Positions 44,872-56,587 of a stretch of 64,000 bases of DNA are shown here, in pieces. The stretch is from Labyrinthula sp. Ha (Eukaryota > Sar > Bigyra > Labyrinthulida > Labyrinthulaceae). Position numbers and translations under genes: made by a program. The stretch is taken from assembly GCA_015227615.1 (NCBI GenBank), contig JAALGZ010000068.1:1-64000 (forward strand). Direction: 5' to 3'. Position 1 is the stretch's first letter. Every line of letters begins with the position of its first letter. The notes beneath the pieces were generated by a model. It worked only from the letters and a program-made list of their open reading frames with translations. It searched no databases and was not told where the DNA came from.

Positions 44872-47791
44872 ATAGAATAGGAATGGAAGAAAACGTTTTT
44901 GATGAGGTACTATTTAGTCTCTCTTAAAGCTGTTATAAATTCCATGCGTCAATTAGTTGTAATTTGTAGTGAACTTCGTTGGACTTAGACTTTATTTATC
45001 TTCCATATTTTATTGTTACAAAGAAATTCGCAATGAACTTCAAAAATATCAAATTTCAACCCTTAAGAGCCAAAACATCAAATTTTTAATGGACTTTATT
45101 TAAATAATTTTACTGTAATTACCTTTCATATGACCTCGAAGATTACTGTAAATGCTAATTGATCCGGTTAGTTAATGATAATCATTGAAAATCTGAGTAG
45201 AACCACCATCACCGGAAGTATAGAAAATCCTAATTCAATGTTGGTAATACAAACCAAAACTAGATTCCAATAAAAATTACAAGTTCTTGTGTTAGCTGAC
45301 TCCAATGTATAACTCCAATCTCCGATGAGAAAACTCGTGTCTGCGAGCTACTCTCTATTTCCATGCCCTTGGTTCATCTTTTGATTCTAGTCTTAAGCAT
45401 AAGACATAGAGCTGACAGAAATGTGTTACAATAAATTATTTTATTTCGGTATAATTTCTTATAATGACCTCTAAATGACATGCTGGACATAGAGAACTGG
45501 GATATTAGTCATCTGGATTGTCTATTTCTGTGCTTTGTTTAGAAGACGGTAATTGCTGTTAATGTGTCTATAACTAAACGACTGGAAGTATAGTTAAACT
45601 CTACTCAAGCCTGCCTTTCTACGATCCAACAATAAATTTTAGGATTTTTTCCGTCAATCCATAAGTATCTTTTCTATAGTTTCAGTGCATTCCAAGAGAA
45701 AGATGATTATGAAATTAAAAGTTGTTTAGTTGAATTCCTCGTTAACAAACCCTTCATTATTTTTTTAAGGGAAAATATTTTACTTTTGGATATTTGCTAT
45801 GTCACAGTAACGTATTGCTTGCAATTTAATTTGATTCTAGTTTCAACTGATTTGACCACTTGTAATTGAAGTTCTGATAGTCAAATAACGTTCTTCGGCA
45901 TTTGGCGCGCTAGTATAAAGCCACATGTATAGCAGCTCCATAGAAGTGGGGTAGAGTTTCTTTATAATTCTTTTCAAGTCGTTAGAAGAGCCACGTGTAA
46001 AATACAATAAGGAAATCATTTTTAAATCTGTAGGCTAAAATGTTTGTAAACACCTTTGTGATTTGGTGCACCTGTCTATGTTTATCGATCATCAATTAAC
46101 AGCTGTCATAGATGTATCGAATTGCTTAGTGAAAATGGTAAGCAGTATTTTTGAAAATTAAGAAATAGCTAATCTTTCAACAGAAAATAGAGTAAAAGAT
46201 AACAACAAAAGAGCAAAGTTAACTGTAGACTAGAAAAATAATAAAAAATATGACTGTTAGAGGTAAAATCCTTAGGAATACGAACCTAAGTACATTCGGC
46301 TTGATAAAGCATAAGGAACTTCTTTCAAACTTTTCCATAAGCCTCTTCTAAGTAAATGAACTTAGATTGACACAGATTTCTCTAAGGAATATCTGATTCA
46401 ACTCAGTACATAAGCCTTAAGTTTTCGTTATTATCTTCGCCTCACTTTCGAGTATCTGACAGTTTGATAGCCTAGTCCGAGCAGATGAAAACCTTAATAT
46501 GAGTAAAGTAAAATGTAACAAAGTATTTAACCTTTTATTTGGCCTAGAAGTGTGAACAAAAGAATGCCCGTAGATTTATTCTTTGTGTTTGTCGTATTAG
46601 ATCGTTATAATGCCTACATAATACATCCCCGGAAGGCTATTTCACCATTCCGAGAGAATATACAGCATCTTTGTGTAAGTTAAACTCTTTCTTTCTATCT
46701 TTTCAATATCAAGCTTAATACTTTTAATGAACGTAGATAGCACCACAAAAAATGCCATAGCTAATATCCTTGTGCAAAAAGGAGAGCTAATACTCTCCTC
46801 ATACAAAACAGTACGGCCACTTAACGTGTCAAACAAGAGTACATAACAAATTAATTAATTATAGAAACGAATCACAATGAAGGGGTTATACGAATATAGC
46901 ATATACTCTAAGGGCTATTGTAGAAATGTTTCTGCTGAGTTTTCATAAAACTTACACAAGCTAAAGGTAACTATATCGAAAATGTAATGCTGCTCTGTTG
47001 AAACACAGTACAAGGGGGAAGAAACGAATATGAGAATAAGTGGGAAAATAGAGCCTTTGATCCAGGGTTCAAAACTTGTTAAAATTTGCTACATTGGATG
47101 CTTATCATTCCGAAGAGGCAAAATTGCTTAAAAAGTGAGGCTAAGCTTCATTTTACTTGCCCAGGCTCTATCTTCTCTAAGTTAGGAGGTAATAGCACAT
47201 ACTAAGTAAAGTCTCATATCTTAACCATTGGTTAAAGTTAAAGCTGACTAAGTATACTTAAAAGTAATTCAATAAACTAGCCTAGGCATGTTATATTATC
47301 TACCAACTTTTATCTCATTAATTCAATAGATTATGACCGCGTTTCGAGTATACAATTCCATATCAGACAGCAACCATACTATATTCTGCCACGCTCGCTA
47401 ATACCTGATCAGTGTGTATAGTTTCTGAAAATATATGTAAAGAAGCAAGGTGCACTTAACTCTTGAATAGACAATTACTTTTCCCAGATTTTCCACGTAT
47501 GGCTAGGATATTAAGTATACCCGATAAGCAAAATCTCAGAATTTTTAAAGGCCAGAAAATCTACATTTTTTCTAAGTTCAATGCAAATATTAGTTTCAAG
47601 CTTTATCTATGCAGGAAAACAGATCAAATTGAGTAGTTAAGAATGATCTTAAATATTTTGCAAGCACAATGCAACTGGACGGACCTTGCCAATGACAAGA
47701 CCGACCATATTCCTATCAACTAATTAAGACAAACTACCCTAGTTGTAACAACAAGTGTTGAAACTAAAATTATTTCTTAAATAACGCAACG
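44872..47791. other. Gene-free AT-rich stretch
   Basis: No coding, RNA or transposon feature supported; the open frames are short. It forms the 3' flank of the arginine gene. Confidence 0.55.
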
Positions 47792-50490
47792 CTAACTTCT
47801 ATAGGTTGCATTTTCTGTCACATAACCATGAGTTAAGTCAGCCCCAATGATTTCGGTGTTTGCAGCTCCCTTACCAAGAAATACTTCTATCTCCACGGAC
47901 TCACTTTTCTTAAAATATTCTGCTAGCATACGTTCACTCTCTGAATCCAGCATAAATTCTTCCTTCTCAAAGACTAGCCGACCCCCAAGACTGATCTTCA
48001 AGTTTTCCTTAAAGTTCTCGTTTCCCAAATCTACCTTTGAATAGTAATCCCCAATTGCCCCTAAGATTCTCCCTACATTTGGATCGTTCCCAGCAATGGC
48101 AGTTTTAACTAAAGGCGAGTTGACAATCTCGCGACCAACTCCAACCACTTCCGTTTGAGAACCCCCTCCTGTAATTCTAACCTTAATAACATGCTCAACC
48201 CCCTCTCCATTTCTAACCACTTCCTCGGCTAGTTTAGAACAAATCTGTTGTAGACTCATATAGAACTTATTTTCCATAGCTATAATTTAGGAAAAAACAC
48301 AACAATACCCTTTGTATCAACAGATTCCGGAACATTAACTTTGTCTGATGACACAAGTAAGACAGTGTCAGAGGTAGATTGAGCTGCATCAATACTGATT
48401 CTGTTCAAGCTACCTGGAGCATTTATGGCATTAACCAGCATATTTTGTAGTGACGAAGTAAACTTCCTAGTATCTACATCTGAAAATAAAAACACAAGCA
48501 TCGTAGCCATATTTGGTTCAATCATCCCAGCTCCCTTAGCAAACCCTGTTATCCTCCCGCAGTTTATCCCATCAATGATAATCTCTTCACTAAATGCCTT
48601 GGGGTACCTATCTGTAGTCATAATCCCTTTAGCGAACTCTCGTCCATTTGACCTAAGCTTAAGAAAACCATATGAGTTACCCGTCCAGATTTTTAACGTT
48701 TGTTGGTAAAGTGCTCTTAAATTCAACAACAGGTAATCGCCATCCAATTACACCGGTTGAGGATGGAAATATTTCGTCGTCACTTCCAAGTAATTTTTTC
48801 AACTCATCACAAAGCTCTTCAATGTCATCTATTCCCCCATTTCTAGGGTGTACATTCGAGACTTTATTGTTCACTAAAATCGCTTTTATAGGTTTATTCT
48901 CCTGAATAATCTTCTTTCCAACTTTTACTGGAGCTCCACAGAATAAATTCTTCGTAAACACTGCAGCCGTAGAGGAGGAAGATTTGTCCAGAACAACCAG
49001 ATTAGAACACATCTCAGCTTTTGAGCCATCACCCAATTCCTCTGGAGAGAATTGAAACTTTACTGTAGATGAAGAGAAGCCTGCTGGAAGTTTTGCTTGT
49101 TCAGAAAGACTAAGAGGTTGAAAAATAAGACTTATGCTTACTTATTCTCAGCACGTAGAGTAGCAAAAACTGAGTGTAAAATCTGAACACCTTCTTCAAT
49201 CTCCTCTTTGGATATGATTAACGGGGGGCACAGACGAATTACACTATCATCATCACCAGCAGTTATTACCAGAAGATTATTTTTAAAAGCTTCTTGAACA
49301 ACAGCTGAAGCAGCAAGACTATAATTAAGAACACAATAATAAATACTCTTTCAATTTAAGCCCTGCGTAAAGAGCTTTTCCACCTAGAGGATGCGAAACA
49401 GTTTCAATCAAATCAGGAAACTTCTGTTGAAGCTCTTTGAGACTGGATATAAATGCTTCACCAGAATCTTCGATATGAGAAATAAACTTCGGATCACTTA
49501 ATTCTTTCAGAACAACTTCAGCAGCCGCACAACAAACAGGATTTCCACCAAAAGTTGTTCCATGTTTTCCTAGAACCTTATCCGCAGTTCTAAGATAACA
49601 TATAAAATATAAATTTACAGAAACTTTTTCTCGAAGTGTTCAGAAACTAGAATTGTACCCATTGGCAATCCCGCTGCAATCGGTTTAGCTGTAGTTACTA
49701 TATCTCCCTTAATACCATATGCTTCATGACCCCACAAATATCCTGATCCAGCTCTTCCCAAACCAATTTGCACCTCATCAAAAATAAGGCAAACCTCATA
49801 TTCATCACATAGTTTTCTCACTGCTCTTAGGAACTCATAGTCACACGGACGCACTCCACCTTCGCCTTGAACGGGTTCAATTATCACATACATCAAATCT
49901 TTCCCATGATCCTTAAATACTTTTTCTAGTTGTTTAATATCATTAATATCAGCAAATAAATTTGTCTGTTTAAGAAGATTATTAAACGGCTCACGGATTT
50001 TAGGCTTGAAAGTGGATCGTAAGCTGCCTAGAGATCTTCCATGGAAGGAGCCTTTAAAACTCAGTGAATATTCACGACCCGGGTTTGCTAGTGCGGCAAA
50101 TTTTATTGCACCTTCATTGGATTCTGTACCAGAGTTAGTGAAAAAGACTTTAGTATATCCAGGAGACATTTTCGTTAACTGTTCGGCGACGGTGAGAGCA
50201 GGTTGAGTATGATATAAGTTGGAAGTATGAAGAAGCTTCATAGATTGATCTGAAATTGCTTTGGATATTTTCTCATCACCATGGCCTAATATAGATACCG
50301 CAATCCCTGCTCCAAAATCCAAATATGGTGTTTGATGACTCTCTGCAAAAATTCTTACTCCTTTTCCATGAGTTAAAAGAAGGTCGTCAGATAGTCTTGA
50401 TCCAGTTGCTGAGTAGGTAGGCAAGATATGGCTTCTAGCCACTTTGTCAACGTTGCTTGTAGTGGAGAACAAACGTCTTACAACCTTCAT
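47792..50490 (-). CDS. argD-argJ: Fused acetylornithine aminotransferase - ornithine acetyltransferase (ArgD-ArgJ)
   Basis: Two consecutive arginine-pathway enzymes in one predicted 850-residue protein. Exons leftwards: 50490-49619, 49589-49347, 49318-49142, 49109-48681, 48652-48309, 48279-47792; introns of 29, 28, 32, 28 and 29 nt; total 2553 nt, an exact codon multiple. Residues 1-14 (MKVVRRLFSTTSNV) look like a mitochondrial signal. ArgD part: SGTESNEGA (120-128), IFDEVQIGLGR with the PLP aspartate 238, TTAKPIAAGLPMG with the PLP lysine 269, FGGNPVCCAA, VIRLCPPL. ArgJ part: LPAGFSSSTVKF, SSTGVIGWRLP, FAKGIMTTDRYPK, KGAGMIEPNMATML with the autocleavage/nucleophile Thr624, DPNVGRILGAIGDYY, GADLTHGYV. 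Unspliced, ArgD would stop at 49138, but ArgJ then has no ATG before its conserved start. ArgD makes N-acetylornithine and ArgJ passes its acetyl group to glutamate. Confidence 0.88.
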
Positions 50491-53400
50491 GTCTCGTTCC
50501 TTTTGGTTCTGATTTTGAAGAAGAAGCGTGGTAATGCCATCTGCAAGATAGAACTCTCCAGGAAACAGAAAATTTGGTTAATAGGATTCTAAGAAGCTAC
50601 TTCGGTGATGAAAATAAAAATAAAGAATGGAATTTTAATCCGCTAGAGTATTGGGAACCAAAATATTGTTGAAATAGGCTATTTTCACGTTCAAAGATAT
50701 TAAACATTCATTTTCCAAAACACACAGGACAAAACTATAGCTTCAAATTTTAACTCTTACACGAAACAAACAAGTCTCTAACTTCACGTTGAATAACTCC
50801 TTTCAGACTTTTCATAAGACTCGAGAGGATAAAAGGTTTGAAACTGTTTCATATTCGTGTTGAGTGCCAGTTTCTGAGGAATCTTCGCTTCCCAAGTTAA
50901 CAAACTTACAGAAAAACGGTGGAGGCGGAGACAAGAACATTCCAGTCGTCAAGGCCTTATGGGTAAGACATTTAGCCTTGAATGATTGGTTCCGTGGAGT
51001 ATTAGTAGTTAAGTTTTCAGTGCCATGGCAAGAAAACGTGCCGGGGGGTTGGTTTAGTGGGTTCAAGTCCCACACGATGCAAGAAAGGGCTTTTGGTCAG
51101 CTATGTCCTCCTTGTAAGACCGAAGGGTTTCCAACCTCCAAGTAGCGACAAAAGAAAGAATGTTCCACGAACAAGAACAGAATGCAACAAACATATAGAC
51201 CATAAGATGAACAACAACACTGATGAATTTAGTCTTGTCCTTGGAAAGTAATAACCAAGTTTGTGGGCTTATTGACGTTCCTGTACCATTTACGTGCTTA
51301 TTGTGGGTCAAAGGTGCAGGTTTTTAGCTACATGGTCCTAATAATAGGAAGATGTGTAAGAGCTCATACTTTCACTCGAGTATCACGGCAGGGTCCAGAA
51401 AGTACAAGAAAAGTATTGGTTATAAATAGCCTCCCACGGAAAGGGGCGTAGAAGATTACGTACAAGATAGACACTGGAACCAAGAACTAGAGAAACAAAT
51501 TCAGGTATTTAAACGAGGAAAAGAGAAAAAAATACCATGAAACAAAATAATAAAACCTAAAAAGAAGGAATATAAAAGATAGCAACAGCATTTTTGTACA
51601 CAGCTTTGACTTCCAGATTTATTCAACATCCCATATCCTCGACCACGCCAGCACAAAGGACATCAACAATACTTCTATTCTATACACTTCCTAAGAACCC
51701 ATTTTGAGTCACAAGAAGAGTTAAAAGGAAAGAAAATATAGCTGCACAGTGGACAAGATCAGAATAGGCAGCATCTGGTGATGTATAATTGTGACCCAGT
51801 GTATACGTGACTGAGCTGCAGATTTTAGGAAGGTCAGTTTAAACAATTCTAAAGCCCTGGCCCAGCTACCATCAGATCTAAAGCTCGCCTTGTATCTTAA
51901 CTCCTTTCGGAACGAGGTTTGGGCAGCCCTTAATCTTCTGGGATCTTCTGTATTAAGACTAGCTGTGCAGAGCGGGTAGTTGTTGAGAACTCCTTGTAAT
52001 TCCTTAGAAACATTGCTGATGACTGAAGAATTCTCAATATTATAGGGATGTAGGAATAGTAAGGTATTTATGATTTTAGAGTGAGTAGTTCAAATATTTT
52101 TATTGAGATTAGGGAAAGTCAATGAGAAATTGGCCCAGGAAATTTTGAATATTGACTGAGACCATTGGACAATTTTCTGATGATATTTGAGAATCTTCAT
52201 TGAGAAACTGATTGCGGAATTTGTGTTTCATGACTGAGTATTTAGGATTCTCAAAATTCTTGCAATTTGGTAAGAATGAGGTTGAGTTTGGGTATACTCA
52301 ATTTCTCAATGACAGATTTTCCTTAATCTGCATCCTAACCAATTTTTAGAAAATGGTAAATTCATTATTTTTTTAGTTGTCAAACTATAACTTTCTGATT
52401 GTATAATATCTTTTGGCACTATAAAATGGTGTGTGCAAGAAATAATAACAGTTCTTAGGTCCCTGTTCTGATATGCGCAATGATCCAGGACCAACACCTA
52501 ATAAACAGTGCAGGTAGAGAAAGGAAAGTGGAGATTGTTTATAACAGAAGGCTAACACCCGCAAAGTATTCATGAAAGTAGAAAAGACATCAATGTTTTC
52601 TAGAAGTATTTAGTAGAACAATAAACTTGCCAAAATTAGGTTTCAGTAGAAGTTTATAAAACCGCACCTTCTTTCTAAGCCTTTGTTAATTGGTTCTATT
52701 CCCTTTGCAACATTGTTAGAAATGATCAAGCTTTCCCAATGGAAGTCGAATTCACAATTGACTCATCATTATTAATTTTTTAAGAACTTCAGTTGCACAA
52801 TATTTGGGTAGTGTCAGAGACAAGCTTCGATGAAGGGCACAGGTGTCGATAATGGAATAACTGTTTTACACTGAAGTTTATTGACACTTCCCTTGAAGTA
52901 CGATAAATCTTCATCAGACAAAGACTTGTAATACTATCTTCACCTAATGAGCAAAATTTGAGGCACTGTATATGATTGAAATGCAGCCCCTTAGAAAAAG
53001 TTTCTAAGAGTTTTGATCCAAAACCAATAATCACCCTGGCATTTGTAAGGCCTAGAAAACTTTGATCTTCTACAACTCCCATACTATTTTCTATCTCAAG
53101 GAAACTACTACTACTACTAAAGAAAATAAGATTGAGAAAGCTATTGAACCCAGCCAATATCTTTACCAATATGTTCTGCCCCAAGGTGGCATGGGTTGTA
53201 TTTAAATACAATTGCTATATATAGAAACTAGCTTTCTGTAATTAGAGTAATGTAGAGATAATCAACGAAACTACAACTTTTCATTATAAGATTTATTGAG
53301 GCAGAGTTTATGTTTTTCAACTATAGGTATTTATCAATATACACCATGGCCCAATACCTTCATATTGCGATCTCAGGTATCTGCTCTCACTGTTCTGTTT

Positions 53401-56400
53401 TTTTCCTTTGACGTTTTATTGAATTTATGGTTCAAGAAATACCGAAATGTTATTTGAAGAGATATTTATACATAAATCATTTTGTTGGCGGTGCTAATAG
53501 TATATAGATATTGTACTTTGACCTTTGTTATCTGTGTCGCATGTTTTTTCTACAAATATTCTTAAGCTCATGTCAAGAATTCTAGGGCAATTATTTAATA
53601 ATGTAACTTTGTTTCTTCAAAATAATTGCAAAACTTCTTAAATTCATATAAACAAATAAATCAAATGGAATTATTTAACAGTTTCCCGGGTACATTACTT
53701 TAATGGTATTTTTGTATACGAGTGAGTGAAGATATGTGGAAAGTTTTCCAAACTCTGAATTATTCTACAACGTTATATATTGTTCCAACCATGACATCTG
53801 CGTGGTTATATCTTTTAAAATTTTACTTCTATCCGAAGATGTTATTTTGATTGCTTCAAAATTTCTTGATGTTATTCTTAGTTCATTTTTTTAATAAATC
53901 TTAGTCTTTGTTTCTTGTGTTACATTTCAAGATACTACGCTGTAACAAATTAGGATATCCCGATTCATGTTATGGTTACTTAAGACTGGGGGTTATTTAT
54001 ATCAATCAGAAGAGTTGATTCAGGAACATTTAAATGGGATTTCATAGTGTATACTGATCCTGTAAGAGCTTTCTATAGTTAGAACAAGTGGTAATATTTG
54101 GTCCAACTAATATCTGTTATGGTACCGTACTTTCTGCTAACTTTGTTTCCATTTCTGCTAAGAACACGTACATTTCCTTTGCTAAATATTTTTTCTAAAC
54201 CAAAGCAACTAAAAATAAATAGAAAGAATACGAATATGCTAGTACGCTCTGATAAATTGAGAATTCTTCTAATATATGAAATTTCACTTCCAGCTCGAAA
54301 TTGAAATCAATTCATTCCTGCATAAAGCATACAAGCACTTTGTCGCTTATATGAAAACTTTATTTATAAATACTTAAAAACCAATTCCTAAAATACAAGA
54401 AGCACTAATTCGTTCTAGTACTTTGGATCGACAGTTTCTTGCCTTAAATACATAGGAAACCTGACATCATATACGCTCTTATAAAAAAAGTTCAAGGCTT
54501 ATTTAAACCGACTATTTCTCTTTCCTACCGAGGTATCTTAATCCACGGAGACTTTATTCTTTCGTTAAGTGAGAGATAATATATCCTTGTTGAAAAGGTG
54601 CACTAATATGACAGAGACTAAATTGACTGAAAATAAAAAAGCGTCAGCACTAATTTATTTCAGCAATAAGTAACTCTAAATAAGTATGGGTTGAAATTAG
54701 AGTTTAATTTTGTAGCATTTCATCCATCGAACTCTCAGCATTGATTATATTATAGTTTATTTTTAGATCAGGTGAATCTAACTTGATCATCTGTAGCACC
54801 GTGCCATATCGTTGTTCTTGGAGTTTCTTCGAACAAAAATCGGAGGTACCCTAAATCATCAATACCTCTGGGTGACTACCATTTCTCAGGATGTTTTGAT
54901 ACTTGCTATCACGTATTCTGGAATATTTGACATTTAAGGGTATCCTTTTTCAGAGTTTCTGAGATCTTGGAAGTAGGATACACTGCTAGGAATTCTATAC
55001 AGAATACTCCAATTCTCAAACAAAGTTGTTTCCAGATCTAAATTCACCCATTATTTCAACTGGTGAGGTCTGTTTGGACTCTAGACGAGTATTTCTTGAA
55101 GTATTAAACGGATTGAAGTTTATGAAAACAGCATTTTAGCCCAGTATCGACTTTTCTTTAAAAAAACAATAAAAATACCCTAAAATATAGAATTAAAGGT
55201 TACAGGTCATATTTTTTAGTCGGCGGGGGCTCTCTAGTACAAAAATTTAGGGGATGATAGCTAAACTGAGTGATTTCGTATTTTCATATGTGCAGATTTT
55301 CAATATTTGACTTTTCTGAGTGAAGTTTAGCTCAGTTACAATTAACTAGAGAAGAAACATCCTGAGAAATGGTTTCAGAAGTTAGGTATAGTGAATCCTT
55401 AAGATCTGAGAAGAATCAGATCACCTATAGAGTTGTTCTTGATGATGCTACATTTGAATGTATGTTTTTTTTAGAGATCTGTAAATTTAGTGAAAAAGAC
55501 CCTTAAAATTAGCCTTTCTTAGGGTTTAAAGGACTCAGCATTATCAAATACCTTGAAAAAATACATGGATGGAAAGGTTTTTCTAATGCAAAATATATTG
55601 TGGGTGATAATATTGTATTTGAGAAAGATTTCGTAATAATAACTAACAAATACTATATGCGTTATTTTCAGTAATCATTGTTTTTTTATACTTCATATTA
55701 TTTTAATCAAATGAATCTTAATTTGGGTAAGTGCTAGATTGAGTTTACAATATTATTTAAGCTTCATTGATGAGTTGAAAAATTAGTTTGCATTATATAA
55801 CTATTATACTCAATTCACGAAAATACCATCGATAATGTTCTGAAAATAGGTATATAGCAATTACGAAAATACAGTATTATTTGGTAGGGCGCATAACTTT
55901 AATATGAGAACTACATGAGACAATTTACAGAAGTTATGCAACTAATTTTTTCTTCAATTTCCAGTTTAAATGAGCTCGAATTAGAAAAATAGAAAAATAC
56001 TTACTGTCCTACAAAAAATAGAATCTTTTCCAATGCCATATTGCTTAGTATGAGCCGACACTGATTTGACACACATTCAGAAACTACCCTTTGTCCGGTA
56101 TAGCTGCAAAATTTCATTTAGAAGAAATTTCTACAAATTTAGCTATTTCTTCTAAGAAGCAAACTGAAATGGGATGAACAAAATAGAAAAATACTTTAAG
56201 CCGCTTGAATCTCCATAATCAATATAGGAGCTGTAAGACAAATTTTCTTAATTGGTCTCACTTGTGATAATCAGTTTCTAAATAAAATCTCGTAGAGAAT
56301 AAGTGAATGCAAAATTATCACTTGATATTAGCAACGAGGGGGATATTTTGGGAGCACTGAAAGTTAGAGGGTTTATCTTTCTTACTGTTTTTACTGATAA

Positions 56401-56587
56401 TTTGCAATCCCTTATGTGCTGGCTTAACGGCAATAAGTTATAACGGTAAACGAAATTTGGTAATATTGAATTCCGATAGTTACCGTTAACTGAGATTGGA
56501 ATTTGGAAAACCTGGCCGAAATCGACACATTGCCCAAAAAGAATTGCCGTCAAGAAGTATTTTAAGATATCATTTTGCAGAATAGAA
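50491..56587. other. Gene-poor stretch
   Basis: No gene is firmly supported. A 140-codon minus-strand frame at 52789-53211 has LRR-like spacing (LTNARVIIGFG, IQCLKFCSLGEDSITSL) faintly like the gene at 19.6 kb and could be a fragment of a relative; it is weak. A somewhat less AT-rich patch at 50.8-51.5 kb holds a tRNA-like motif (next entry). The right end is the promoter side of the kinesin gene. Confidence 0.45.
51050..51073 (+). other. Fused tRNA-like A box and T arm
   Basis: TGGTTTAGTGG, a good Pol III A box, runs straight into GGGTTCAAGTCCCAC, a perfect T stem and loop. In a tRNA gene these are at least 30 bp apart. No matching acceptor stem was found, so this is at most a tRNA remnant. 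Confidence 0.25.

Noticed and set aside
50812-51451. Several overlapping open frames in a less AT-rich patch
   Set aside because: Frames compete on both strands without motifs; the lower AT content alone explains fewer stops.
52789-53211. 140-codon minus-strand frame with LRR-like spacing
   Set aside because: Too weak to call a gene; similarity to the 19.6-kb gene is only in general pattern.
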